Positions 8,362 through 17,116 of a DNA stretch of 64,000 nucleotides are shown here, one piece after another. A program made the position numbers and the translations under genes. This DNA comes from Bacteroidales bacterium. Its GTDB lineage: Bacteria; Bacteroidota; Bacteroidia; Bacteroidales; UBA932. The notes under the pieces are model-generated. The model did no database searches, was not told where the DNA came from, and was given only the letters and a program-made list of their open reading frames with translations. Position 1 is the stretch's first letter. Each line of letters starts with the position of its first letter. Where the stretch lies: positions 116,084-180,083 of the forward strand of contig JAFRPW010000024.1 of assembly GCA_017428945.1 (NCBI GenBank), written 5' to 3'.

Positions 8362-9018
8362 ATGGAAGTATACAGGGATTATCGGGCAATCCACCATTGC
8401 CCAAGTGCTTATTTCCAAGAGCTTTTGAACCATTATCTTACTCATATAGATGGTTGGAAGCGCAGATGGGAAATGGAAGACAATTTTAAGAGGAATGCTA
8501 TGCAGGAGCAAGCCGACATTATCTGTATAGAAACCCCTTCTATTTATTTCCAGAGAACGGAGATAAAAGGAGTAATCTGGATATGGGCATATGATACCAA
8601 CATCGAGATTTTCAACATAACACCACTAATAGGGAATCATCTGTCACCGTCTGAATACAATTATATAATCGAGGTGTTTGATGGGGAAATTATTAGAAAA
8701 ATAGCAAAAGATGTTGATATAGAAGTGCGCTTGTCAAAGCCCTATTTTGATATGGAGGATTGCATAGGAAGAGAAGGCTTAGAAGCACTTGAACTGTTCT
8801 CCCGGACGAGTAATCGTTCTACAGGGAATACGCACCATTCTGATTTTAAGAAGTGGGCTCACTTTATATTCATCGTGTTTAGGCAAGGCAGGAAGCTGTC
8901 GGCTGATTACTTAAGGGGATGGCTAATAGAAGATGGGTGGTCGGATGATATGGCTAACTCACTGAGTCTTGACTATGAGTATTCAATTCAATTACTAAGT
9001 GAGTATGAGGACTATTAG
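8362..9018 (+). CDS. Unknown protein opening the 8.4-17.0 kb operon
   Basis: The 218-residue product (ATG 8362 chosen over an in-frame start at 8284 because it removes an unlikely arginine/serine-rich leader) is soluble, with alternating strands and helices and many aromatic residues. I do not recognise a family. Its 3' end overlaps the start of the PIN-like gene by 14 bases, a sign of co-translation. It is the first of ten closely spaced co-directional genes. No consensus promoter was found in the 100 bases before it; a TTTG at 8288 with a poor -7 candidate at 8307 has the wrong spacing. Confidence 0.6.
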   Translation: MEVYRDYRAIHHCPSAYFQELLNHYLTHIDGWKRRWEMEDNFKRNAMQEQADIICIETPSIYFQRTEIKGVIWIWAYDTNIEIFNITPLIGNHLSPSEYNYIIEVFDGEIIRKIAKDVDIEVRLSKPYFDMEDCIGREGLEALELFSRTSNRSTGNTHHSDFKKWAHFIFIVFRQGRKLSADYLRGWLIEDGWSDDMANSLSLDYEYSIQLLSEYEDY

Positions 9019-9760
9019 TGAAACCGGGCTTGTAAAATACTCTATCACGGATTTCATAGATAACGTTTTTGCGGCAAATCCGGCGAAGATTTTATGTTGG
9101 GATACTTGCGGGTTATTGGATATTGTTAGATTTGTGTTTAGGCAAGAACCTATTCATACATTTGATTCTATCGTGGCAATACTGAATATGGTTGATAGTG
9201 GACAGGTATTATCAGTAGCATCTGAATTGACCATAAAAGAATGGAATGATAATGTTGACATCGTGTATGACTTCGTCTCTGACAGCTTCATAAAAACCAC
9301 GAATTATCACTACATGGCATCTGATGCTATCAACAAGATAAAAAGCTTGACGCTACCAACAAGCCAATTATACGGGCAGGGACTGGAAGACGAATTGGTT
9401 GATATTGCAATTAGGATACTGAATAAGACTTATTTTATTAAAACTGATGAGGTCTCTAACGATGCAATAGTGCGGGTGAGCAACCACCAAGCCCCTGGTG
9501 GGAAAAAGAGCAAGAGTGAGGCTAAGGACTGTGTAATCTGGGAGACGATGTTAGCCTTGTCGAAGGGACTGAACAATTATCCGGACAAAATGAAAGTGCC
9601 TAATACTACCAAGGTGTTTTATACCGTGAATACGGATGATTTTGCTGATAAAAGTAGGAAACCCTATCAGTTCCAGCGAGTATTGTTAACAGAGGCTGCT
9701 GCTAATTCATTTCTGTGCTGCTTGACTTTTGCAGATGTTGAAACCGCACTGAAACGATAG
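9005..9760 (+). CDS. PIN-like domain protein
   Basis: The 251-residue product starts with a short N-terminal part followed by ILCWDTCGLLDIVRF (about residues 29-43), which supplies the first acidic residue of a PIN-like nuclease core. SEAKDCVIWETML (about 171-183) and VFYTVNTDDF (about 203-212) match the second and third acidic clusters of the same fold. PIN-like domains of this larger type are metal-dependent RNases or toxins in defence neighbourhoods. ATG 9005 is preferred to GTG 8999. It overlaps the upstream gene and is 9 bases before the metallo-beta-lactamase gene, so the three form one transcription unit. Target is unknown. Confidence 0.6.
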   Translation: MRTISETGLVKYSITDFIDNVFAANPAKILCWDTCGLLDIVRFVFRQEPIHTFDSIVAILNMVDSGQVLSVASELTIKEWNDNVDIVYDFVSDSFIKTTNYHYMASDAINKIKSLTLPTSQLYGQGLEDELVDIAIRILNKTYFIKTDEVSNDAIVRVSNHQAPGGKKSKSEAKDCVIWETMLALSKGLNNYPDKMKVPNTTKVFYTVNTDDFADKSRKPYQFQRVLLTEAAANSFLCCLTFADVETALKR

Positions 9761-9769
9761 AAAAACGTT

Positions 9770-10912
9770 ATGTTAAAAATGCCACAAGTTTTTATACGCA
9801 GAACTATCCATCCGGTCGGTCAAGGAGCCTTCTACACTGAAAAGTTCTACAATGCGAAGGAGGAACAGTTGTATACGTTTGTGTATGACTGTGGTACTGA
9901 GACTGCCATAAAGAATATGGAAGAGCCGCTGTCTGTACAAATAAGTGACTTTAAGAGAAATCTTGAGAACCAAGCTATTGATTTGCTATTTATCTCGCAC
10001 TTTCATGAAGATCACATCAATGGCCTTGACGAGTTGCTGAAGAATACGCATGTCCATAGGACGGTGATACCGATGCTTTCCAGAGAGGTCATAATTCTGA
10101 ATCGAGTACGAAACTTGGTGAGGTATGGAGACGAGGCAAGAGAGACTGACAGCATCATTCGGGAATTGTATTATGGACAAGATGATGGAGAGAAAGGCCG
10201 TTTTGGAGATATAATAGCGGTTTCTCCGGAGCAAGCCGGCTTAGAAGGTGAAGATTCAACTAATATTAATAGTGGGGAATGGCTTCCAAAAAAGGGAAAG
10301 GTATTGAGGAGCGGAGACTCATTGGCCGAACCAAGTATTTTCTGGAAGTATTTACCATTTAATTCAATATCCGCTTCAGACCAAAGAGCCAAAGATTTCG
10401 TGCAGCAAATTGCGCTGATTCCCGGCGTATTCAATTCCAAAGGTGAGCTGGACGTTGATGAGATTGTGAGAAATAAACGTGATGACTTAAAGAAAGTCTA
10501 TGAGAACGTAATGAAAGGCGGTAATGACAATCTATACACACTTTTAGTGGAATCTACTCCAGAAGAAGGAATTAAGGTAGAGCCTTGCCCGCAATGTGCA
10601 AGATGTCTTTATACAGGGGACTTTGAACCTGATGCTGACAAAAACGTTTGGAAAAGATTTACGGTAGTATACCAGAATTATTCAGAAATAGGAATAGTAC
10701 AAGTACCCCATCACGGCTCAAAGCATAATTGGAAGCAAGCACTGCTGAATGCAGCAGGATGTAGGCACTACTTTATCTCTGCTGGTAAAACGAACAGATA
10801 CCATCACCCAAGTTATTGGGTCGTAAGAGACATTCAACAGGCTAGCTATGGAGTTTCCGTAGTTTGTGAAGAATTGGGTTCAAAAATGCAGAGTGACTAC
10901 TGGATACTGTAG
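9770..10912 (+). CDS. Metallo-beta-lactamase-fold hydrolase
   Basis: The 380-residue protein carries the metal-binding motif H77-F-H79-E-D81-H82 (SHFHEDHINGLDEL), a later aspartate in LYTGDFEPD, and histidines in VPHHGSKHN and HHPSYW. This is the order seen in ComEC-type and nuclease-type MBL domains. A C-x2-C pair in the segment CPQCARC suggests an additional zinc site inserted before the metal-site aspartate. The likely activity is phosphodiester or nucleotide hydrolysis, inferred from fold only. It sits between the PIN-like gene and the HNH-ATPase gene (28-base gap). A second, different MBL gene lies at 21137. Confidence 0.75.
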   Translation: MLKMPQVFIRRTIHPVGQGAFYTEKFYNAKEEQLYTFVYDCGTETAIKNMEEPLSVQISDFKRNLENQAIDLLFISHFHEDHINGLDELLKNTHVHRTVIPMLSREVIILNRVRNLVRYGDEARETDSIIRELYYGQDDGEKGRFGDIIAVSPEQAGLEGEDSTNINSGEWLPKKGKVLRSGDSLAEPSIFWKYLPFNSISASDQRAKDFVQQIALIPGVFNSKGELDVDEIVRNKRDDLKKVYENVMKGGNDNLYTLLVESTPEEGIKVEPCPQCARCLYTGDFEPDADKNVWKRFTVVYQNYSEIGIVQVPHHGSKHNWKQALLNAAGCRHYFISAGKTNRYHHPSYWVVRDIQQASYGVSVVCEELGSKMQSDYWIL

Positions 10913-10940
10913 CTCTATTGATTATCAGAGATTTTAATTC

Positions 10941-12122
10941 ATGCCTACAGATCGCATAGAATTTGATAACAAGGTAAAGGAGGTAATTCGGCGCAGAGCT
11001 GGATACCGCTGCTGCAAGTGCGGCAGAACCCTTGTAGGCCCAGGAGCCACCACGAGCGATAGCGTAGAACTTGGACAGTGCGCCCATATATATGCCGCCA
11101 AGTCATCTGGACCAAGAGGACAGTCTCACTTGACAGAAAAACAGCTGAAGTCAGTGGAAAACGGGATGTATCTCTGCACCCATTGTCATAAGTTGGTGGA
11201 CGGAAAACTTCACAAGAAAAAGTATCGAGCAGAACATTTATTACAGATAAAAGCCATTCACGAGTATAAAATAGCCGTAGAAATAGGAAACGACGTAATA
11301 CCACTGAACTGGATTAGAGGTATCAAGGTAGAAGAGAGTCCGAACATCAAGACTGGAACCGTCATCAACTTGGCGAAGACAACCATTCTATATGGAGGTA
11401 CGGGAACAGGTAAATCCTCGATTGTTGAGATGCTTTACACGGTGCTGTCATCATCCATCTTGAAACGTTGGGATGATAAACGGATGAAGTCTGTTGTTGA
11501 TGTGGACAATCCCTTGAAGCAACCTGTGACGGTGACAATGGATAAGATTGTTTCATATCAGGCAGGAGAATACAACTTGGCTACCTTCCCATATCAGATG
11601 GATGTGGTTTATTTGCGCGATAAGGAGCGTCGCACAGAAGTTAAAGATGACCTGCAAAACATTGCAGACTACCTTGGCAAAGACAGAAACACTGTAGAGG
11701 CTATGATAAGAGTGGCAGATTTTAAGCACGCTGTAATGGTAGCTAAGGCAGAGGTTACAAACGTAAGAATGAAGCCGTACAGGGAAACATGTATAAGAGT
11801 ATGGAGAAAAGACAGGAATGGCCCGGAAAAGGGATGGCGACTGAAACAATTGTCCGGAACAGAACAATCCCGATTTGTACTGGATTTGGTTGTGAGTTAT
11901 CTCCATGCAGTGTCCCGATTCAAACCAGCGCTGCTGCTAATGGACTGGGGAAACATCTACAGTTTTGACGAAGCACTGATTGGGCAGTATTTGAGGATAT
12001 TCCAAAATCCGAATATGAACTTCCAGACTATCATCGCTTCACATACCATGTGGCAGAACGTTGAATGGTCCGGCTGGAATTTGGTAGATTTGAATAACAA
12101 CGAAATAGTGGAGGACTGGTGA
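10941..12122 (+). CDS. HNH nuclease fused to an ABC/SMC-like ATPase
   Basis: Residues 20-90 form an HNH domain: C24/C27, His49 in the CAHIYAAKSSGPRG segment, Asn74 in ENGMYLC, and C79-x2-C82-H83. Residues 130-393 form a compact ABC-type ATPase: Walker A GGTGTGKSS (152-160), a signature-like LSGTEQSR (304-311), Walker B LLLMD (331-335) and a switch histidine in IIASHT (368). The catalytic glutamate that normally follows the Walker B aspartate is replaced by tryptophan. The pairing recalls Septu (separate PtuA ATPase and PtuB HNH), but here both are on one chain with HNH first. The stop lies one base before the SIR2 start, so coupling to SIR2-HerA is likely. Confidence 0.8.
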   Translation: MPTDRIEFDNKVKEVIRRRAGYRCCKCGRTLVGPGATTSDSVELGQCAHIYAAKSSGPRGQSHLTEKQLKSVENGMYLCTHCHKLVDGKLHKKKYRAEHLLQIKAIHEYKIAVEIGNDVIPLNWIRGIKVEESPNIKTGTVINLAKTTILYGGTGTGKSSIVEMLYTVLSSSILKRWDDKRMKSVVDVDNPLKQPVTVTMDKIVSYQAGEYNLATFPYQMDVVYLRDKERRTEVKDDLQNIADYLGKDRNTVEAMIRVADFKHAVMVAKAEVTNVRMKPYRETCIRVWRKDRNGPEKGWRLKQLSGTEQSRFVLDLVVSYLHAVSRFKPALLLMDWGNIYSFDEALIGQYLRIFQNPNMNFQTIIASHTMWQNVEWSGWNLVDLNNNEIVEDW

Positions 12123-12123
12123 A

Positions 12124-13302
12124 ATGACCCACGACCAATTAAGACATTTACGCAATCTGAGACTGCTGCTGTCGCAGAACAAGTCACCACTTGGCTTCCT
12201 GCTGGCCGCAGGTTGTCCATTATCCGTGAAAGATCCCGCGACGAGCAAGGCTCTCCTCCCGGATATGGCAGGTTTGACGAAGATAATCAGTGACAAGCAC
12301 ACCACAGACCCAGACGGAACACCATACAAGCGCCTGATGGCAGAGCTGGCAAAAGCAGGGAAGAACACCAAGAACCTGGAGGATGTGCTGACCTTTATCC
12401 GCTCTATGAAAGAGGTGTCAACTGGAGGCGGAAAGGTACGTGGATTCACAGAAGCAGAACTGACCTCACTTGAAACAGAAATCTGCACCACTATTTCAGG
12501 TGCGGTAACCAAAGACCTCCCAGACGGCAATAATTCATACAGAAAGTTTGCTAGATGGATAGGTTCTATAGACCGAGATGTGCCTGTAGAGGTATTTACC
12601 ACCAACTATGACTTGTTGCTGGAACAAGCCCTGGAAGAGCAGAGTGTCCCGTTCTTTGATGGCTTCTCTGGTTCCAGATACCCTTTCTTTGACATCCACT
12701 CAGTAGAAGAAAACGAGTTGCCAAGATACTGGGCGCGGTTGTGGAAACTGCACGGCTCTGTGAATTGGAAAACAGTGAAAGGAGAAGTATGTCGCGTGTC
12801 GAAAGACGTGGCAGGTTCGCCGGAGCTGATATACCCCTCGAAACTGAAATATGACCAGAGCAGAAAGATGCCCTTCCTGGCCATGTCGGACCGGCTGACG
12901 AATTTTCTACTGCAACCACAGGCCGTTTTGTTTGTATGCGGTTACTCCTTTGGGGACGAGCATATCAACGACACCATCATCAATGCTCTTAAAGTGAACC
13001 AGACGGCTAATGTGATTGCCTTGATGTATGGCTCTATGAAGAAAACTGACCCTGCCGGAGAGCTGAATTTCCCAGAGGCGGTGAAACGGGCAACGGAACG
13101 TCCGAACCTGAGCGTGTGGCACGACGAGGAAGCCGTGATAGGGGCGCAACGCAGGGAGTGGGCTCAGTTTGAAGACCAGAAAAAGGAGTTTTCAAGTTTT
13201 ACCTTGAAGATGGTGGGCGATCGTGTGAGCTTTGGTGACTTTGACGCATTTACAACCTTTCTGTCGGAACTAATAGGAGACCATCCCGATGCAGACAAAT
13301 AA
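12124..13302 (+). CDS. SIR2-domain protein of a SIR2-HerA defence pair
   Basis: The 392-residue product shows the SIR2 landmarks: a glycine-poor nucleotide loop FLLAAGCPLS (25-34), the FTTNYD motif with Asn161 and Asp163, the catalytic His210 in LWKLHGSVNW, and the CGYSFGDEHIND segment near 270. SIR2 proteins in defence systems degrade NAD+ (some act as nucleases) when activated. Partnership with HerA, whose gene overlaps this one by 14 bases, is an experimentally established antiphage arrangement. The C-terminal 90 residues are likely the HerA-contact region. The HNH-ATPase gene is directly upstream. Confidence 0.88.
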   Translation: MTHDQLRHLRNLRLLLSQNKSPLGFLLAAGCPLSVKDPATSKALLPDMAGLTKIISDKHTTDPDGTPYKRLMAELAKAGKNTKNLEDVLTFIRSMKEVSTGGGKVRGFTEAELTSLETEICTTISGAVTKDLPDGNNSYRKFARWIGSIDRDVPVEVFTTNYDLLLEQALEEQSVPFFDGFSGSRYPFFDIHSVEENELPRYWARLWKLHGSVNWKTVKGEVCRVSKDVAGSPELIYPSKLKYDQSRKMPFLAMSDRLTNFLLQPQAVLFVCGYSFGDEHINDTIINALKVNQTANVIALMYGSMKKTDPAGELNFPEAVKRATERPNLSVWHDEEAVIGAQRREWAQFEDQKKEFSSFTLKMVGDRVSFGDFDAFTTFLSELIGDHPDADK

Positions 13303-15157
13303 TAATCCGGCTGTGATAGGCGTGGTGAGGAGTATCTCGGGCACCAATGTTTCCGTACAACTGTATAAAAGCCTGAATTCCACCATCTCGTATATCAACG
13401 GTAACGGTTATAAGATAGGCCAGGTGGGAGGATTTGTGAAGATTCCCCAAGGGTATGTTAACCTATATGGAACAATCGTTCAGATAGGTGCGGATGCTAT
13501 ACCCGAATCGCTCAGGAATGATACGGGTGTCGGGGTGCGCTGGATGACCGTGCAACTGGTGGGAGAAGGAGCCGTTGGGCAACCCTTTGAACGGGGCATT
13601 TCGCAGTACCCGATGATAGATGACGAGGTGCATATTGTGACAGAAGAGGACCTGGTGAACATCTATGGTCGGGAAAAGGGAGCGGAGTTTGTTTCAGTCG
13701 GAACTATCGCGGGGGCAGAGAATATTCCTGCACTTGTGGATATCAACAAACTAATTACGCGGCATAGTGCGGTTGTGGGGTCGACGGGAACTGGTAAATC
13801 AACCACTGTCGCTGGACTGGTGAATACGCTGCTGAGCGCGGAAAAGTTTCCGTCATCACGTATTGTCTTGATAGATATTCACGGAGAGTACGGAAAAACG
13901 TTTAAGGAGAAAGCCAATGTGTTCAGAATCATTCCTGAGAACGAACACGAGAAGAAACTGGTGGTGCCCTATTGGGCAATGAGTTTTGACGAGTTCGTGG
14001 ACTTTACCTTTGGGGATGTGAATGATAGCGACCGTGCACAGATAGCAGAATACGTGTTACGGCTGAAGAAACTGACCATCCGGCAGAATCCGGGGAAGTA
14101 TGACTATCTGAATGCGGACCTGATAACGGCAGATACGCCGGTGCCTTTCAGTCTGAAACGGCTGGTGCTGTATCTGTACAGGCTGGTGTTTGCGACCCAT
14201 AATGCACAACCGTCTGGGCAAAAGAACTGCGAAATTGATGATGTTTTCGACATTGTCAATACAACTGAGGAATTCGAAGAACGAGATGGGAACAAATTGA
14301 TAGGTAGCATTGACCCCTTTGTTTTACCAACATATAAAGCAACTGTAGATAAGCACATTTATTTGGCAAAGGTGACGGTGAGCCTGAAAAGACAACTGTT
14401 GCAATTATTGGCACGAATGACAGATCCTAGATACGACTTTATCCTTAATCCTGATGTCTATGCATCGGATGAAAAGGGAACTGTGGGCAGTGATTTGGAT
14501 GCGTTGCTGAAGGAATGGTACGGAGATAAGCAGTTGTCGGTATTTGACGTTTCCGGCGTACCAAGCAGTATTCTAATAGATATTGTGGGAATAATGCTGC
14601 GACTGATGTATGACTCGCTCTTCTGGGGCAGACGGATGCCGCAAGGAGCAAGGGAGAGACCGTTGCTAATTGTGATGGAAGAGGCGCATAACTATCTTGG
14701 AACGAATAATGACAATAGAGCCGCTGCCGTGGTGCGCAGGATTGTGAAGGAGGGCCGTAAATATGGTATTGGCGCGATGGTGGTGAGCCAGCGGCCATCG
14801 GAGATAGACCCAACGATACTATCGCAGTGCGGCACTACGATTTCGCTTCGACTGACCAACTCGAATGATAAAGGCATTGTTGCCAGTACCGTGTCGGATA
14901 ATCTGTCGGGACTGGTGAATATGCTGCCAATCCTGAAGACTGGAGAATCGATTATTGTAGGCGAGGCGGTCAGGATGCCTATGAGAGCAAATGTCTTCTT
15001 CCCGCCGGAAGCCTTGCGACCTGACAGTCAAGATCCAAAAGTGGTTGGGAAAGAAGATGAGGATTTGAAGGGATGGACAAAGGACTTGCAGATTGGTGCA
15101 GGGGACTATTCTGATATCACAAAGACTTGGAGAACGCAAAAAACAAAAGTAGAGTAA
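13289..15157 (+). CDS. herA: HerA-type hexameric ATPase/translocase
   Basis: This 622-residue protein contains an N-terminal HAS-barrel-like beta domain (about 5-120), Walker A GSTGTGKS (164-171), the LIDIHGEYG strand, a helical insertion (about 240-380), Walker B with the VMEEAH motif (about 460), and the SQRPSEID segment characteristic of HerA/FtsK-like ATPases. HerA forms hexamers; in SIR2-HerA it assembles a large complex with SIR2. ATG 13289 lies inside the SIR2 gene, a 14-base overlap indicating translational coupling. It is followed after 4 bases by the KTSC gene. In chromosomal repair HerA works with NurA; a PD-(D/E)XK candidate is two genes downstream. Confidence 0.9.
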   Translation: MQTNNNPAVIGVVRSISGTNVSVQLYKSLNSTISYINGNGYKIGQVGGFVKIPQGYVNLYGTIVQIGADAIPESLRNDTGVGVRWMTVQLVGEGAVGQPFERGISQYPMIDDEVHIVTEEDLVNIYGREKGAEFVSVGTIAGAENIPALVDINKLITRHSAVVGSTGTGKSTTVAGLVNTLLSAEKFPSSRIVLIDIHGEYGKTFKEKANVFRIIPENEHEKKLVVPYWAMSFDEFVDFTFGDVNDSDRAQIAEYVLRLKKLTIRQNPGKYDYLNADLITADTPVPFSLKRLVLYLYRLVFATHNAQPSGQKNCEIDDVFDIVNTTEEFEERDGNKLIGSIDPFVLPTYKATVDKHIYLAKVTVSLKRQLLQLLARMTDPRYDFILNPDVYASDEKGTVGSDLDALLKEWYGDKQLSVFDVSGVPSSILIDIVGIMLRLMYDSLFWGRRMPQGARERPLLIVMEEAHNYLGTNNDNRAAAVVRRIVKEGRKYGIGAMVVSQRPSEIDPTILSQCGTTISLRLTNSNDKGIVASTVSDNLSGLVNMLPILKTGESIIVGEAVRMPMRANVFFPPEALRPDSQDPKVVGKEDEDLKGWTKDLQIGAGDYSDITKTWRTQKTKVE

Positions 15158-15161
15158 GAAT

Positions 15162-15374
15162 ATGGACAGAAAATATGTATCATCATCGAACATTGCTTCA
15201 ATCGGCTATGACTCGATGAGCCAGATTTTAGAAGTAGAGTTTCTGAACGGAAGTATTTACCAGTATTATGATGTGCCCGAAGCACTGTATGAAGGGCTGA
15301 TGGCAGCTGATTCGCACGGAAAGTATCTGAATGAGTATATCAAAAGAGGCGGCTACAGTTACGCCAGAGTATAA
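15162..15374 (+). CDS. KTSC-domain small protein
   Basis: The 70-residue product is a single KTSC domain: the S-S-N-I-A-S-I-G-Y-D core, the LEVEFLNGSIYQYYDVP strand pair and the terminal GGYSYARV. The domain is widespread as a free-standing small protein and as an appendage; its biochemical role is unsettled, with nucleic-acid binding suspected. It lies 4 bases after HerA and 3 bases before the PD-(D/E)XK candidate, so it is translated with them and may be an accessory subunit. Confidence 0.85.
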   Translation: MDRKYVSSSNIASIGYDSMSQILEVEFLNGSIYQYYDVPEALYEGLMAADSHGKYLNEYIKRGGYSYARV

Positions 15375-15377
15375 AGT

Positions 15378-16412
15378 ATGCGGATAGATCATAAGTTGCA
15401 GCGCGTCCAGGTGGATAGCTTTGAAATCTCGGACGAGCTGGTATATCGGTATTTTGACTCTTTGCCTGAGGCAGAACGCGAGGCGGCTTTGCTTCGCGCT
15501 ATCCGTATTGGTGTGCTGGCCACGATGGAAGACAGGTTCTCTGCATTTCTGTCGAAGACCACGGATGACCTGGGTGTGCAGTTGGAGAACCTGAAACTGT
15601 TGTTTGATATGAAGCAGGAGGTGTTCCACAAGACGGCCATCAAGGGCGTGGCGGCCGAGAATGACATTCTTGAATTCTTGGAGGAGTATATCGAGCGGAA
15701 TCATCTGGGAGATGTTGTGTCGCTGACAGGAACGTCGAAAGGATTGTTGAAGAATAACAAGACGGGCGATATTATGGCATACGTCGGTGGTGAGAGCAGC
15801 GGACGAAAAGTGGCCATAGAGTGTAAATTCGACAAGAGTATCAAGCTGGGGGATGTGGATTCGCCTGATATTGCATCGAACAAGTATGATACGGCATGGA
15901 GCCAGCTGCTGGAAGCGACAGTGAACAGAGATGCCAATGCCAGTATTATCGTGTTTGACAAGACGCTGGCAGATGCCTCTATTCAGAGGGCTGTGGATGG
16001 CGTGACGTATGTGGACGGTATAGGTTTTATCTGTATCATCGACTATGAAGCCTCAGACTATCAGAACCTTGCTGTGGCTTATAACCTGGCGCGCGGGTTG
16101 GCTCTGCGGAAAGACGGAAAGAATGTGGAGGTGGAGTTTGTGAATATGCTGATTGGACGGTTGCTGAAGGATATCCGCGATGTGCAGAGTATTGAAACGT
16201 TGGTGAAGACGAATATCAAGAACAATCAGCAGATACTGAAAAACATAGAGAAGAGCCTGCTCTCGATAGAGTTTGACCAGAAGTATCTGGCCAAGTATAT
16301 GGAGGACGGGTATCTGAACAAGGCTGATTTGCTGGAGTTCTACCAGCGAGAAGAGATTCGCGCGAAGTATAAGTTGATAGCCAAGGAGATTGAAGCAGAG
16401 GAGGGGGAATGA
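15378..16412 (+). CDS. Candidate PD-(D/E)XK nuclease with helical N-terminus
   Basis: After about 85 mainly helical residues, a restriction-endonuclease-like core can be traced: Glu94 in KGVAAENDILEFLEEY, Asp131 in TGDIMAYVGG, then E148-C-K150 in KVAIECKFD, followed by a strand-helix pattern (SIIVFDKT, GFICIID). That order and spacing match PD-(D/E)XK nucleases, although the family is not one I can name. A C-terminal coiled region (about 270-344) closes the protein. Its place two genes after HerA in the same operon suggests a nuclease working with, or added to, the SIR2-HerA complex. NurA-like function is possible but not shown. Confidence 0.6.
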   Translation: MRIDHKLQRVQVDSFEISDELVYRYFDSLPEAEREAALLRAIRIGVLATMEDRFSAFLSKTTDDLGVQLENLKLLFDMKQEVFHKTAIKGVAAENDILEFLEEYIERNHLGDVVSLTGTSKGLLKNNKTGDIMAYVGGESSGRKVAIECKFDKSIKLGDVDSPDIASNKYDTAWSQLLEATVNRDANASIIVFDKTLADASIQRAVDGVTYVDGIGFICIIDYEASDYQNLAVAYNLARGLALRKDGKNVEVEFVNMLIGRLLKDIRDVQSIETLVKTNIKNNQQILKNIEKSLLSIEFDQKYLAKYMEDGYLNKADLLEFYQREEIRAKYKLIAKEIEAEEGE

Positions 16413-16436
16413 GGTTCGGCCCAATAGTATAAAAGT

Positions 16437-16676
16437 ATGATTACATTAAAGGATTTGAATGATATCGCGGAAAACAAGATTAAGAATGATGCGCAGAAAG
16501 CAATCATCCGGTCGAGTTTTCCCCCGCATATAGCAGAAAGGATGTGTGCCGCTATAGATGGGCAAGAAAGGTTTGAGCACTTCGTGCGGTTATTGAATGA
16601 GTATAACGAGTGGATGGCGCAGCAGCAGATGCAACAGGCGGCGGTGATGGAGTTTTTGAGGGGGTATAAGGGGTAA
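16437..16676 (+). CDS. 79-residue helical protein of unknown function
   Basis: A small, helical, glutamine/methionine-rich protein (ending QQQMQQAAVMEFLRGYKG) begins 24 bases after the nuclease candidate. No domain is recognised. Its position in the co-directional run and the short gap make it likely to be part of the same operon. It could be a small structural subunit or an antitoxin-like protein. Confidence 0.55.
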   Translation: MITLKDLNDIAENKIKNDAQKAIIRSSFPPHIAERMCAAIDGQERFEHFVRLLNEYNEWMAQQQMQQAAVMEFLRGYKG

Positions 16677-16731
16677 CAGCTGCTGCCGGTGAGGGTGTGG
16701 TCTGTAGGGGATTGATGATAAGGTTTCTGGT

Positions 16732-16962
16732 ATGACACAGGAAGAACGTTGGATAATCAATTATAATGAGGTGATGGACTTTATCAGGATTAATCACCGG
16801 AATCCTTCTAAACATAGAATCGAGGAGCATCTGATGCTTAACTGGGTGAAGCATAACAGGAAACTCTTGAATGCGGGGAATATGAAGGAGGAAAGAAAAG
16901 TGTTATTCCTTGAGCTGCTTGACCTTATTGAACAGAATAAAAGGAAGAATCAATATGAGTAG
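16732..16962 (+). CDS. Stand-alone HA-domain protein, copy 2
   Basis: This 76-residue paralogue of the protein at 2458 has the same start (MTQEERW), the N-H-R-N-P-S-K segment, a WVKHNRK motif and the same KRKNQYE ending as copy 1. It closes the long operon, 55 bases after the 79-residue gene. The A+T-rich sequence matches the other HA copies more than the G+C-richer HerA region, which suggests an independent history. Nucleic-acid binding is inferred from HA-domain similarity. Confidence 0.75.
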   Translation: MTQEERWIINYNEVMDFIRINHRNPSKHRIEEHLMLNWVKHNRKLLNAGNMKEERKVLFLELLDLIEQNKRKNQYE

Positions 16963-16983
16963 TGCGGGAGGCTTAGGCACATG

Positions 16984-17068
16984 GTGCTGCCGCTTATGCG
17001 GCTGCACGATGTGCGTGGGGAGCGGAAGGCTCTAATGGCCGCCAGGCCATTTGTGCCTGAAGCGGGGA
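16984..17068 (+). repeat. Two-hairpin structured repeat, copy B
   Basis: The layout is the same as copy A. Stem 1 is GCCGC/GCGGC (16989-16993 with 16998-17002), extended by TGC/GCA outside. The linker GTGCGTGGGGAGCGGAAGGC runs from 17011, stem 2 is AATGGCC/GGCCATT (17034-17040 with 17045-17051), and the tail TGTGCCTGAAGCGGGGA is at 17052-17068. Stem sequences differ from copy A at most positions yet remain complementary, while linker and tail are nearly identical. Confidence 0.7.
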
Positions 17069-17116
17069 GAATTCCGGAGGATATTCGGTCACTTTGCCAC
17101 CGAAAACTGAATTAGA

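Noticed and set aside
12596-12919. Minus-strand frames inside the SIR2 gene
   Set aside because: They lie opposite conserved SIR2 motifs and have no promoter or domain.
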